A stretch of 64,000 nt of DNA from a filamentous cyanobacterium CCP2 (GTDB lineage: Bacteria; Cyanobacteriota; Cyanobacteriia; Elainellales; Elainellaceae). The notes below the pieces were generated by a model, which was not told the DNA's origin, ran no database searches, and was given only the letters and a program-made list of their open reading frames with translations. Where the stretch lies: assembly GCA_003003615.1 (NCBI GenBank), contig PVWD01000002.1:1-64000 (forward strand), written 5' to 3'. The first letter of the stretch is position 1. Each line of letters begins with the position of its first letter. The position numbers and the translations under genes are program-made. Of this stretch, positions 8,603 through 17,295 are shown piece after piece.

Positions 8603-9415
8603 ATGACTTCTACTGTACTCATTACGGGTGCCTCACAAGGAATCGGCAAAGCCACTGCATTACTGTTTGCCCAACAAGGCTATAACATTGTCCTTGCAGC
8701 ACGTCACGCCGATCGTCTCAATGAGGTTTGTCAGACCATCACGGCTTCCGGTCAGTCGGCCCTTGCAGTGCCCACCGATGTGCGAAGCTTTGATCAAGTC
8801 AATGCCTTAGTTGAAACTGCTCTAGATTACTACAAGTCGATCGACGTATTAGTGAACAATGCCGGAATTTATATTTCTGGGCCAGTGGCACAATTTTCTT
8901 TAGAAGATTGGCATCAAACCATTGATACGAATCTGTGGGGATATATTCATACAGTTCATGCACTTCTACCCCATTGGGTTGAGCAGGGAAACGGCACGAT
9001 CGTTAACGTAAGTTCAATCGGGGGCAAGGTTGCTGTTCCCTATTTAACGCCTTACACCACGAGTAAATTTGCAGTTACAGGATTCACTGAAGCTCTTCGT
9101 ACAGAATTGTCCTCTAAGGGGATTCATGTCTGCGGCATCTATCCAAACTTAATCAAAAGCAGCTTCTTAGAACGCGCCATTTTTCGCGGAGAGAATGCTC
9201 AGGACGTTCACGATCGAAGGCGGCAAGTGAGCCAGACTCTCAATGCTCCTATGGTTGAAAAACCTGAAGATGTGGCGCAGGCAATTTGGAAAGCTGTACA
9301 GAATAAAGAGAAGGAAGTGCTAGTGGGTTCGGCTAAGCTAAGTGCCACAGCAAATGAGGTTTTTCCTGGAATAATGCAGTGGATGTTAAAACACATCTTC
9401 AAAAATAGAGATTAG
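8603..9415 (+). CDS. SDR family oxidoreductase
   Basis: 270 residues, classical SDR. It has GASQGIG for nucleotide binding, NNAG (VLVNNAGIYISGP), catalytic Ser in NVSSIGG, and the YTTSK motif. Length is normal and there is no membrane anchor, unlike the SDR at 6699. The C-terminal part (SGFSTIGALR-type region in other SDRs) is variable and gives no substrate clue. It is the last gene of the SDR / SRPBCC / SDR group; a strong hairpin follows immediately. Confidence 0.88.
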   Translation: MTSTVLITGASQGIGKATALLFAQQGYNIVLAARHADRLNEVCQTITASGQSALAVPTDVRSFDQVNALVETALDYYKSIDVLVNNAGIYISGPVAQFSLEDWHQTIDTNLWGYIHTVHALLPHWVEQGNGTIVNVSSIGGKVAVPYLTPYTTSKFAVTGFTEALRTELSSKGIHVCGIYPNLIKSSFLERAIFRGENAQDVHDRRRQVSQTLNAPMVEKPEDVAQAIWKAVQNKEKEVLVGSAKLSATANEVFPGIMQWMLKHIFKNRD

Positions 9416-9417
9416 AC

Positions 9418-9468
9418 AAAGATTAGAAGGATTGGAAGATAATAAATTTTCTAATCCTTCTAATCTTT
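9418..9468. terminator. 16-bp perfect hairpin, probable bidirectional terminator
   Basis: AAAGATTAGAAGGATT (9418-9433) and AATCCTTCTAATCTTT (9453-9468) are exact reverse complements with a 19-nt loop. The right arm ends in TTTCT, giving a short T tract on the plus strand. It begins 3 bases after the SDR stop and so most likely ends that operon. Confidence 0.75.
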
Positions 9469-9671
9469 CTGCCTGAGGATGGACGAAGAAACAATATTTT
9501 TTCCTCTATGGTTGTATTAGTTAATTCGCACAGTGATTCGTTTCAGTGCGCGTTTAGCAAACTATTTCCCGTCAAAGAAAATTGCAAGCCCATTCTAAGA
9601 CAGTGATATTAAGCTCCATACATGCGATCGGAGCTTCAATGTCATGTATTGAACTAAACAAAGGTTTCACC

Positions 9672-10421
9672 ATGAAGGAAGCATTGTTAAATGCAGAAAC
9701 GGCGATCGAATCGTATTCGCCAAATCAAGTATTTTTTTGTCCAGAAGAATCTCATTTCTATTCTCAATGTCTAGAAAAACTTGTTCTCAAGAATTGCGCT
9801 GATGACGAATTAGTGATTGAGTTTGGGGCTGGAGATGGTAGCCCTGTGATTAATGCATTATTGAAAACTCAATTTAAAGGGCTAATTCATGGCTATGAGT
9901 TAAATCCCGTAGCCTGTGAGGTTGCCCGCAGCAAAATTCGGCAGTATCAACTTAGCAGAAAATATGTCATTCACAATACTTGCTTCTTTAAGGGCTTGGA
10001 ATCACTCCCAGCAAATTATTTGATTGCCAACCCGCCCTATCTTCCTGCACCAGATGACAACATTTATATGCCTTCTCTACACGGCGGCATCGATGGAGCC
10101 ACCATTACCAAAAAACTGCTCTCCGTTGATTGCGAGAATGTTTTGTTAATGATCTCAGGCTATTCTAACCCGAAAGAAACACTTGAATATGCTGTTAGCC
10201 AAGGCTATAAAGTTGTAGATTTTATGGTTTCACCGCTACAGTTTGGCTATTACAGTTCTGAACCCAAAGTGAGACGCTGGATCACAGAACTTCGTAAGCG
10301 GCAGCAAGCTTTCTACTCCCAAAACATTTACTTCTTGGCAGGCGTATTGTTTAAAAAACAAGGCAGTAATGCTACTCCTGACCTGACAGATGAACTTATT
10401 AAGGTCATGACGGTGCTGTAA
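9672..10421 (+). CDS. SAM-dependent methyltransferase with NPPY motif
   Basis: 249 residues from ATG 9672 (AAAGG 8 nt upstream); in-frame ATGs at 9582 and 9639 are less well placed. Motif I is VIEFGAGDGSPVINA, and the catalytic motif LIANPPYLPAP is the NPPY of N6-adenine, N5-glutamine (PrmC/HemK-like) and RlmG-type methyltransferases. The target is therefore probably an amino group on nucleic acid or protein, but the target-recognition region is not one I know. It is a single gene with its own terminator. Confidence 0.75.
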   Translation: MKEALLNAETAIESYSPNQVFFCPEESHFYSQCLEKLVLKNCADDELVIEFGAGDGSPVINALLKTQFKGLIHGYELNPVACEVARSKIRQYQLSRKYVIHNTCFFKGLESLPANYLIANPPYLPAPDDNIYMPSLHGGIDGATITKKLLSVDCENVLLMISGYSNPKETLEYAVSQGYKVVDFMVSPLQFGYYSSEPKVRRWITELRKRQQAFYSQNIYFLAGVLFKKQGSNATPDLTDELIKVMTVL

Positions 10422-10462
10422 TTCAAATTTTTCCTTGTCTCGTTGAATTAAAAGATGCAAAA

Positions 10463-10490
10463 GGAGGAGTTTTGTTGCTCCTCCCTTTCT
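10463..10490 (+). terminator. Intrinsic terminator after the methyltransferase
   Basis: GGAGGAG (10463-10469) pairs with CTCCTCC (10478-10484) over 7 bp with an 8-nt loop, followed by CTTTCTTT. It lies 42 bases after the methyltransferase stop. Confidence 0.7.
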
Positions 10491-10614
10491 TTGTTATGAG
10501 AACTATAGCCCTATGCAAGTACGTTAAGACAGTTCCGTAATGCCAATCACCTGAGATTGTCCTAACCTTTCCATCCGTTGCCATAAATCTACTGCAAATA
10601 GGGCAGTACTTTAG

Positions 10615-10809
10615 CTATTCCATTTTACCGATCGCCTGATTAACATCCGTTGGAGTATCAAATTGTTCATCGGGAAGCTGTTCCAAAACAGAGCGAATCT
10701 TATCATCAGCACCATGTTTTTCCGCAGTTTTAATCAGGTCTTGCTTACTGGCAGGATAGTCCACACCCTTCAGATGCTTTTGTAGTTCAATGGGGTTTAC
10801 TTTAGCCAT
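10615..10809 (-). CDS. DUF2795 family protein
   Basis: 64 residues. The DUF2795 pattern is clear: LQKHLKGVDYPASKQDLIKTA, then HGADDKIRSVLEQLPDEQFDTPTDVNQAIG. These are small helical proteins of unknown function, often encoded near stress genes. TAGGAG lies about 7 nt before the ATG. The gene is monocistronic. Confidence 0.85.
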   Translation of the reverse strand: MAKVNPIELQKHLKGVDYPASKQDLIKTAEKHGADDKIRSVLEQLPDEQFDTPTDVNQAIGKME

Positions 10810-11250
10810 GTCTGCTCTCCTAAAATACTCAGCATTCTAGGAGAATCCTAATCTACTCGATCGCATTACCACCTCATTCTGTGGGAGTGTCTTCGATCGG
10901 TCTATCTCCACCGCATTACTGATGCTGCGATTAACCTTAATTGTGTTATTGAATAGAGTATTCATCTCGTTCATAAACGCATCTTCAAACAATAATTTGA
11001 TAGAAAATTCATTAAGGGAATGCTTGAAAAGGCTTCCTATAGTGGTTAAGAAAATAATTGGGCAACTTTCTTGTGAGATGGGCATCTTGCCCGTCCTTCC
11101 ATTAAACAACCAAACAGAAGAACGGCTTAATCAAAAAATTATCAGCCCACCAGCCCAGATTGCCTCTGATGAGGGAAATCTTTTGAAGCTATCTGCTCTA
11201 TGCTGAAAGCGTGGGTAAACTTTTGAGCTGCGAACAGGATGGATCACAGA
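10810..11250. other. Intergenic region between divergent DUF2795 and aldo/keto reductase genes
   Basis: 441 bases. It should hold both promoters. Open frames on both strands (10837-11109 minus, 10922-11206 plus) have no ribosome binding site or recognisable protein and run through a dispersed GGGCATCTTGCCCGTCC palindrome at 11080-11096, so I regard them as chance. Confidence 0.5.
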
Positions 11251-12132
11251 ATGGAAATGAAACATCTGGGCAACACTTCTGTTAAGGTCAGTGCGATCGG
11301 CTTAGGTGGAATGCCGTTATCTTTGAGTGGCAGACCAGGTGAACCTAGGGCGATCGAGGTTATCCATCGGGCCCTAGATTTGGGTGTAACGCTGATTGAT
11401 ACAGCAGATTCTTACTGTCAGGATGAATCAGATAAGCACCATAATGAGCAATTGATTCGCAAGGCCCTTCAGCATTATTCCGGTGATACAAGTCATGTTG
11501 TTGTCGCTACAAAAGGTGGGTTAATGCGTCCTGAGGGAGCGTGGACACGAAACGGCAACCCTGACCACCTCCGGGCAACAATTTTAGACAGCTTCAAGGC
11601 ACTGGGGGGCAATCAGCCGATCGACCTTTGGCAATACCATGCCCCTGACCCAAACTACACGATTAAGGAATCCCTGACTCCTGTGCAAGAAGCTGTACAT
11701 GAGGGCATTATTCGCCATGTAGGAGTGTCAAACTTTTCAGTGGAGCAAATTCAGCAAGCACGCGAGCTGGTAGAAGTCGTCTCGGTGCAAAACCAATACA
11801 ATCCCTGGCATCGTCAACCAGAGCAGGATGGAGTCCTGGCATACTGCGAACAGGAAGGTTTATCCTTTTTCCCTTGGAGTCCATTAGGAGGACGGCGGCG
11901 CGTCGGCAATTTATCAACGATGACTGCGATTAACCAGATGGCTCAGGAAAAGCAAATTTCGATTTACTGTCTGGTATTGGCATGGCTACGAGCCAAATCT
12001 CCCTGCATCATTCCCATTCCAGGAGCCAGCAAACCTGAAAGCATTGAGGATTCCGTTAAGGCTGCTGCAATTCATTTATCTCCTACAGAAGTAGAACAAA
12101 TCGATCGCGCAACCACCCACGCAATGGCGTAG
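11251..12132 (+). CDS. Aldo/keto reductase
   Basis: About 293 residues from ATG 11251 (AGGATGG 8 nt upstream; an ATG at 11239 is also in frame). The catalytic tetrad is visible: Asp in LIDTADSYC, Tyr in the same segment, Lys in VVATKGG and His in LWQYHAPDP. The cofactor region IPIPGASKPESIEDSV is that of NADPH-dependent AKRs. The TIM-barrel length is normal. It reduces carbonyl compounds; the specific substrate is unknown. Confidence 0.9.
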   Translation: MEMKHLGNTSVKVSAIGLGGMPLSLSGRPGEPRAIEVIHRALDLGVTLIDTADSYCQDESDKHHNEQLIRKALQHYSGDTSHVVVATKGGLMRPEGAWTRNGNPDHLRATILDSFKALGGNQPIDLWQYHAPDPNYTIKESLTPVQEAVHEGIIRHVGVSNFSVEQIQQARELVEVVSVQNQYNPWHRQPEQDGVLAYCEQEGLSFFPWSPLGGRRRVGNLSTMTAINQMAQEKQISIYCLVLAWLRAKSPCIIPIPGASKPESIEDSVKAAAIHLSPTEVEQIDRATTHAMA

Positions 12133-12186
12133 TCGAAAGACATGCTTGAGCGCATCCCATTTACGCAAATGGGCGATTACCGTAGC

Positions 12187-12206
12187 GCAGGCATCTTGCC
12201 TGTGAG
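12187..12206. repeat. Dispersed palindrome, GCAGGCATCTTGCCTGTGAG copy
   Basis: One of at least seven copies in the window with the core GGCATCTTGCC or its complement. It lies 55 bases after the aldo/keto reductase stop and is preceded by GTAGC, as is the copy near 20860 on the opposite strand (GCGCTACGG). Confidence 0.7.
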
Positions 12207-12260
12207 AGATTTGTCATGCAAATGCAAAACTGAAATACACCCGACATGCTTTTTATTCAT

Positions 12261-12995
12261 TCAGATTTTCTTTGCCTTACCGATATACATAACGGACGGA
12301 TCTTCGTTGATGGTGATGCTAAAGTTTCCAGTTCTTTTGTAGCGGAAATAGGCTGCAACGTTATCAGCGATCGTACTGCCAAAAATATTGAATCCTTTAA
12401 TTTCGATTTCAGCGAAGCCCGTCTGCTGCATGAGATGGGTCAGTTCGGCAGGTTTAATAAATTTTTGCCAATCATGAATGCCGCGAGGAATTTCTTGCAA
12501 CATATTCTCTAAAAGCCAAATCATAATCAGCCTCGATTTTAAGGTTTGGTTGATCGTGTCGAAGCAAAATATTCCACCCGATTTCAATACTCGATGGATT
12601 TCCAAAACGGTTTGCTGTACATCCGCAACATGTTCTAATACATCGACACAAACCACCACATCGAAACTATTCTCTGGATAGGGTAAGTTCTCAGCAAATC
12701 CATGTTGATAGTCAATCACTAGAGCGTTCTGGTCAGCGTGTACCTTGGCAGCGAGAATACATTGTTGCGATCGATCAATTCCTGACACAGTTGCCCCCCG
12801 ATGGGCAAGAAATTCACAGGAAAAACCTCCTCCGCATCCCACATCTAAAACATGTAAGCCATTCCATCTAGCGATGTGGCGATCGAAGTATTGAAAGCGG
12901 GGTAAGTTTAGGTGATTGAGTGCATAAATTTTAGCCGTTTCATCCCACCACTGAGCAGCAACACTATCATAAAACTCTAGATCATTCGGTGCCAT
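12261..12995 (-). CDS. UbiG-like class I methyltransferase
   Basis: 244 residues. It starts NDLEFYDSVAAQWWDETAKIY as UbiG-type enzymes do, with SAM motif I HVLDVGCGGGFSCEFLA and VVVCVDVLEHV. UbiG proteins O-methylate quinone precursors, but cyanobacteria make plastoquinone, so the substrate here is probably another small molecule. It is transcribed divergently from the GT2 gene at 13080 with 84 bp between them, which suggests shared control. UbiG-like is certain at fold level; the precise reaction is not. Confidence 0.8.
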   Translation of the reverse strand: MAPNDLEFYDSVAAQWWDETAKIYALNHLNLPRFQYFDRHIARWNGLHVLDVGCGGGFSCEFLAHRGATVSGIDRSQQCILAAKVHADQNALVIDYQHGFAENLPYPENSFDVVVCVDVLEHVADVQQTVLEIHRVLKSGGIFCFDTINQTLKSRLIMIWLLENMLQEIPRGIHDWQKFIKPAELTHLMQQTGFAEIEIKGFNIFGSTIADNVAAYFRYKRTGNFSITINEDPSVMYIGKAKKI

Positions 12996-13079
12996 ATCTA
13001 TCTAATCAATCATTCCTTTTGGCTGTAATTCTGCTTACAATTCAAGTAGATTTATCTTCATTATTCCGTACTTTTTGCT

Positions 13080-13844
13080 GTGGCATTTCAAGTTTCCATT
13101 GTAATTCCTACCTTGAATGAAGCGGCAGTCCTTGGTCAAACCTTGCGCTGTCTTTATTCTCTTGATCCACCTGCCTGGGAAATTCTGGTTGTCGATGGTG
13201 GCAGCCAGGACAATACGATCGCCATTGCAGAGACTGCTCTACACGATTTTGTTGAGAAACCAACCTCTGTTGAAATTATTTCATCTGAGCAACCTGGACG
13301 ATCGATCCAAATGAACCGAGGAGCTGAGTTGGCCACTGGAGAGGTACTTTGTTTCCTCCATGCAGATACCCTGGTATCACCAGATTTAGTTAGCACAATC
13401 CACAAAACGCTCACAGATTCCACTGTAGTCGGTGGTGGGTTTATTTCACTAATGGTCGGCCCCGACAAAACCCGATGGATCATGTCGCTGCATAATTACC
13501 TAAAAACCTACTACGCTCCTTTGCTCTTTCGTCCCCATTTATTTCTGTTCAAAGGTCTACGTTTACTCTTTGGTGATCAGGTCATGTTTTGCCGACGGCA
13601 AGCATTTTGGAACTGTGGTGGTTTTGATTTGGATTTACCGATTATGGAAGATGCCGATTTATGCTTAAAGCTAATAAAGCATGGCCGAATTCGCCTGGTA
13701 AATCGCATTGTTCAATCTTCCGATCGTCGGGTTGCAAAGTGGGGTATCTTCAAAGCCAATCTAATTTATTCCTACGTTGGGTTTCTCTGGGGAATCGGCG
13801 TTTCACCCAGCTACTTAAAGCAGTTTTACGAAGAGATTCGCTGA
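13080..13844 (+). CDS. GT2 family glycosyltransferase, TIGR04283-like (arsenosugar/selenodomain-associated)
   Basis: 254 residues from GTG 13080. The GT-A core is seen in VSIVIPTLNEAAVLGQTL, ILVVDGGSQDNT, and CFLHADTLVSP (the DXD-type site). The QVMFCRR and GGFDLDLPIMEDADLCLKL segments are typical of the TIGR04283 subfamily, which is found beside arsenosugar radical-SAM (ArsS) genes or selenium-domain genes. Its 3' end overlaps the convergent DUF547 gene by 19 bp. Neither ArsS nor ArsM is visible in this window. Confidence 0.75.
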   Translation: MAFQVSIVIPTLNEAAVLGQTLRCLYSLDPPAWEILVVDGGSQDNTIAIAETALHDFVEKPTSVEIISSEQPGRSIQMNRGAELATGEVLCFLHADTLVSPDLVSTIHKTLTDSTVVGGGFISLMVGPDKTRWIMSLHNYLKTYYAPLLFRPHLFLFKGLRLLFGDQVMFCRRQAFWNCGGFDLDLPIMEDADLCLKLIKHGRIRLVNRIVQSSDRRVAKWGIFKANLIYSYVGFLWGIGVSPSYLKQFYEEIR

Positions 13845-14530
13845 TTCAGGCTCCAATCGTAATTGAAATAACGAATCGGCGTAGCAGAACAGAGAGCGAT
13901 CGACGGTGAGAGGTACTGCTGAATGTATTCAGGAATCGAATCAGCAACGGTTAAAAAATCTGAGCGATACCACTTAAAAATTTTGCTGCAATAGAGCGTT
14001 TGAGTTGCCGCATCATAACGGACTTTATCAGGATTATTGATAAACCGTTTGGCATCCTCTTCCAACTGGCTTTGTACGGTTTCTGGAAAATAGGCTTCAC
14101 GGCGCAGTAAAGGGCATCCAACCGCAGCGCATACCAACGCAAAATGAATTTTGGGATTGTTAAAGGTCGGACGTATAACCTTGTGTTCAATGTGATTCAG
14201 ACTATACTGGCGATCGGTTAAGGAATAAATCGGCTGTTGAAAAAACCAGAAAAATGCAATCCAATTCGGAATTCCAAAAACCTTGCGCTGAATCGATTGG
14301 ATCGGGTATTGTTTCAAAATTTGCTGAATCACGAGTGCATTGTAAAGATTCAACCAAAAGGCAAGCTGATCCTCTTGATTGGGCAAAGCTTGAGGGTCGA
14401 TCGTAGCGAATTGATTCAGCCAATCAGCCAGGGATTGAGCCGACTCTTTTTGCCAAGCCCAGTAGTTCACTCGTCCTTGAGTATCAACATACTGGTGTAA
14501 CATTTGGTTCCAAGCATCAAAATCAAACAT
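13826..14530 (-). CDS. DUF547 domain protein
   Basis: 234 residues from ATG 14530 (AGG 8 nt upstream; the ATG at 14566 is less well placed). The family core is present: DQLAFWLNLYNALVI, HFALVCAAVGCPLL, and the Cys/Arg segment preceding AYFPETVQSQLEEDA. DUF547 proteins have a cysteine/histidine-protease-like fold but no established reaction. There is no signal peptide. In many cyanobacteria this family lies close to TIGR04283 glycosyltransferases and rhodaneses, as here. Confidence 0.85.
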   Translation of the reverse strand: MFDFDAWNQMLHQYVDTQGRVNYWAWQKESAQSLADWLNQFATIDPQALPNQEDQLAFWLNLYNALVIQQILKQYPIQSIQRKVFGIPNWIAFFWFFQQPIYSLTDRQYSLNHIEHKVIRPTFNNPKIHFALVCAAVGCPLLRREAYFPETVQSQLEEDAKRFINNPDKVRYDAATQTLYCSKIFKWYRSDFLTVADSIPEYIQQYLSPSIALCSATPIRYFNYDWSLNQRISS

Positions 14531-14580
14531 GAGTGAACCTGCTAAACCCACAACTTTATTAAACACATCGTTCTAAAAAT

Positions 14581-15033
14581 ATGTCTTTTCTGCGATCGAT
14601 CGCCTGGACTGGAGTCAAATTATTTTTACGCATGCAGTTTTCAGATGTGGCGCACCTTTCACCGACAGATTTAGCAAATTGGCTAGCACAAGCCGAAAAC
14701 CCACCATTCCTTTTGGATGCCAGAACCGCCGAAGAGTATGCAGTCAGCCATTTACCCAATGCTCATTTAGTACCTAAGTCACCTCCCTACATTAGCGGAG
14801 CGGAGCTAGATTCAGAAACACCGATCGTTGTTTATTGCTCCATTGGTTATCGTTCTGCTGTTTTGGCACGGAAGCTGCAAGCCGCTGGATACAAAACCGT
14901 ATTCAATCTGGAGGGATCAATTTTTCAGTGGGCAAATGAAGGACATCCAGTGTTTCAAAACCGTCAAGTTGTGAATCAGGTGCATCCATACAATGCTCAT
15001 TGGGGGAAGTTACTCAATCCCGAATATCGCTAA
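14581..15033 (+). CDS. Rhodanese-like domain protein
   Basis: 150 residues. The single rhodanese domain has FLLDARTAEEYAVSHLPNA and an active-site loop YCSIGYRSA with the catalytic Cys intact. It has a short basic N-terminus and no clear signal peptide. Such proteins move sulfane sulfur or act on arsenate-like oxyanions. It is divergent from the DUF547 gene by about 50 bp, so the two probably share a control region. Confidence 0.88.
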   Translation: MSFLRSIAWTGVKLFLRMQFSDVAHLSPTDLANWLAQAENPPFLLDARTAEEYAVSHLPNAHLVPKSPPYISGAELDSETPIVVYCSIGYRSAVLARKLQAAGYKTVFNLEGSIFQWANEGHPVFQNRQVVNQVHPYNAHWGKLLNPEYR

Positions 15034-15134
15034 AACCATCCTGGAGCAAATTTGCCCGATGCCACAAAATCCCTATCTGAAGACAGGTTCAAATCGCCTG
15101 AGTTTCCTTCAAAAGGCAGGAGAAACTTAAACCA

Positions 15135-16070
15135 ATGCTCTCTAAAGTGACGGTAAGAAGATTTGTAATTGGCAAAACCGTTAAAAAAATGTTCATTCAG
15201 AAAAAGATTCTTGCTGCGATCGGTTTTTATGGGCTGGTTTCTGCTGGTAGTTTACCTGCAATCGCACAAACGCCAACAACTCCTGGGCAAACCATACCGG
15301 GGCAAACTGTACCAGGGCAAACCGTGCCAGGACAGACCGTGCCAGGACAAACCGCGCCGGGACAAACCGTGCCAGGACAGACCGTGCCAGGACAAACCGC
15401 GCCGGGACAAACCGTGCCGGGACAAACCGTACCAGGACAAACCGTACCGGGACAGACCGTGCCGGGGCAAACTGTACCAGGGCAAACCGTGCCGGGGCAA
15501 ACCGTGCCGGGGCAAACCGTACCAGGACAAACCGTACCGGGGCAAACCGTACCGGGAACCACTACCGAACAGCAGCCCGTCCCAGAGCCTACCTTTCCAG
15601 CCGATCCGGTCTTTCCAGGAGACTTTGCACCAACTCCAGAAGCTCCCGCAACGCCTGACGGAACGATCGCCCCTCCCCAAACTCAAACCACTCCAGCAGC
15701 ACCGCCTGAAATTCAGGTTGTTCCGGCTGAAGTTCAACCTGCTCCCCAAACGAGCGCCCCTGAAACGGCCCCATCTAATGTTCAAATTGTGCCACCCGGA
15801 GGAAGCGTCATTATTTCCAATCCTTCCCCAACCCCCACGATCGTAGAAGTATTGCCATCTCAGGTGGGTAGTACTGCCCAGCCAGAAGGCGTTATCCAGC
15901 AGGAAGGGGTTACTCAACAAGTGCCTGCGGTTCAAACATCTACCGCGCAGCCGATCGGCCCTACTTTTGCTCCGGCAGAATGTCTACAGGGTGAAGTATA
16001 CGTCAATCTGCCTCAGTGGGGCGGCGGTGCTTGTTTAGCTCCTGGACAATTTGAAAATATTGCTCGATAG
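15135..16070 (+). CDS. Secreted Pro/Gln/Thr-rich protein with 19 PGQT pentapeptide repeats
   Basis: 311 residues from ATG 15135 (AGGAG 12 nt upstream); an internal ATG at 15189 would give a more standard signal peptide ending PAIA-Q. After the signal come 19 units of T(V/A/I/T)PGQ (residues 48-142), then a Pro/Ala/Val-rich linker, and a C-terminal segment with two Cys (AECLQGEVYV, GGGACLAPGQ). The repeat region has no helix-forming content and is probably an extended spacer in the periplasm or on the cell surface. No enzymatic domain is seen. Low complexity makes homology searching unreliable. Confidence 0.75.
   Translation: MLSKVTVRRFVIGKTVKKMFIQKKILAAIGFYGLVSAGSLPAIAQTPTTPGQTIPGQTVPGQTVPGQTVPGQTAPGQTVPGQTVPGQTAPGQTVPGQTVPGQTVPGQTVPGQTVPGQTVPGQTVPGQTVPGQTVPGQTVPGTTTEQQPVPEPTFPADPVFPGDFAPTPEAPATPDGTIAPPQTQTTPAAPPEIQVVPAEVQPAPQTSAPETAPSNVQIVPPGGSVIISNPSPTPTIVEVLPSQVGSTAQPEGVIQQEGVTQQVPAVQTSTAQPIGPTFAPAECLQGEVYVNLPQWGGGACLAPGQFENIAR
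15276..15560 (+). repeat. 15-bp coding tandem repeat, 19 units
   Basis: Counted directly: 19 consecutive 15-bp units with the consensus ACCGTGCCGGGACAA, the last ending in ACC. Two adjacent 45-bp blocks (15321-15365 and 15366-15410) are identical, each made of units V-V-A, showing recent higher-order duplication. Third positions vary (CCA/CCG, GGA/GGG, CAA/CAG) in older units. Confidence 0.95.
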
Positions 16071-16140
16071 TTTATTGCTCCATAGAGCGTGTGAGGGCAA
16101 GGTTACGCCTACCGTTCGCTGTTCAATTTTTAAGATTGGG

Positions 16141-16860
16141 TCAATTTTCCAAAATCGGGGCTTCGTCGCGTTGAACAGATCGCCCTAGCTGCGGTTGAAT
16201 CACCAAACTCATGCTGACAGCCCAAGCAATGGAGACCATCCATCCTGCAATAATATCGCTTGGATAATGCACCCCTAAATATAACCGTGTCCAACCGATC
16301 GCAATGGCAAAGCCGCTACCAGCCAGCAATACCCAGATCCGCCAGCGAGTTTTCCAGGTCAAAATCACCAGCGCAGCAACAAACACCATACTCGACATCG
16401 CATGACCGCTCGGAAAGGAAAAATCCGTTAGGGGGGGATATTCCCACAAACTAGGGCGAACACGATGAAACCAAGCTTTTGCTGCACGGTTGATGACAAT
16501 CTCACCAAACACAGTAATAAAGAAATACGTTAGCGATCGCCATCGTTTGGCGTATAACAAACCCAGAGAAATGACGATCGAAACAGGCAAAACGCCCCAA
16601 ACTGTACCAAAGTCAGTTAGCGTAGTAGCGAATCGATCAAGTATCGGTTGAGATGTGGAGTGAATGGCTGACAAGATGGCAATGTCCCAGCTTAATCCAC
16701 CTTCAAGTTGCCAAATTTGTACGGCAAGCAATCCAAAAATCAGCAAGGGAAGGAACAACCCCAGAACAGCAACCAGTAATTGGGGCCATTGATAACGGAA
16801 CCACTGCTGAAGAAATTGAGCAAAGGATGTTAGTCGATCGCCAAGACGTAAATCGATCAT
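16141..16860 (-). CDS. PAP2 family membrane phosphatase
   Basis: 239 residues from ATG 16860 (GGAGG 12 nt upstream; an upstream TTG at 16893 is possible). The three PAP2 motifs are complete: KAWFHRVRP, PSGH, and TRLYLGVHYPSD. Five or six transmembrane segments are expected. The family removes phosphate from lipid phosphates such as undecaprenyl pyrophosphate or phosphatidic acid at the membrane. The window also holds uppP, the unrelated BacA-type enzyme, at 19954. Confidence 0.9.
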   Translation of the reverse strand: MIDLRLGDRLTSFAQFLQQWFRYQWPQLLVAVLGLFLPLLIFGLLAVQIWQLEGGLSWDIAILSAIHSTSQPILDRFATTLTDFGTVWGVLPVSIVISLGLLYAKRWRSLTYFFITVFGEIVINRAAKAWFHRVRPSLWEYPPLTDFSFPSGHAMSSMVFVAALVILTWKTRWRIWVLLAGSGFAIAIGWTRLYLGVHYPSDIIAGWMVSIAWAVSMSLVIQPQLGRSVQRDEAPILEN

Positions 16861-17295
16861 CTGGTTTGTAAGCCTCCAGAAAATGGGGGGCAAAACTATT
16901 GCAAAGGCGATCGTACAACTTGTGTAGCTCTTGAACCTGTATCGGATGGACGAATTCCATCACAAAAGTTAGGACGGCCGAGCTTGCCGCAATCCATTGC
17001 CACAGCGCACAAATCCAGAAAAGTACGGTATCTTTATCAAGATACTGGTGCTTTCCTGGGAAAGCATGATAGACTCACTACATCGATAAATCGATCGGTT
17101 TACCGTATTTACTAATGTATGGTGAACGAAGCATTGTCCTTGTAAACTGAACCGCCATAAACTGAGCCGCCATAAACTGAGCCGCCCCCAGAATAAATTT
17201 GACGTTACGTCGATCGAGCCGCCCAAAAAGGATATTGAGGGTCAGGCACTGAACCGAACCGACACCACCTTTTGGAATCATTTCGGGATAACTCT
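16861..17295. other. Intergenic region with a three-unit tandem repeat
   Basis: 435 bases between the PAP2 start and a small plus-strand gene. It contains three 15-bp units of TAAACTGA(A/G)CCGCC(A/C) at 17143-17187 and no other supported gene. Both promoters must lie here, but no clear -10/-35 pair was identified. Confidence 0.5.
17143..17187. repeat. 15-bp tandem repeat, three units
   Basis: TAAACTGAACCGCCA, TAAACTGAGCCGCCA and TAAACTGAGCCGCCC follow each other without spacing. The region is non-coding and lies about 110 bp upstream of the small gene at 17296. Confidence 0.9.

Noticed and set aside
10837-11206. Two opposing frames of 90 and 94 codons
   Set aside because: They overlap each other and the dispersed palindrome, lack a ribosome binding site, and resemble no family.
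15276-15560. CRISPR array
   Set aside because: The 15-bp units are directly adjacent and in frame; there are no unique spacers, so this is a coding tandem repeat.
15227-15935. Long minus-strand frames with CPGTV or GLPWYG repeats
   Set aside because: They are mirror images of the 15-bp tandem repeat in the plus-strand gene and have no independent start site or ribosome binding site.
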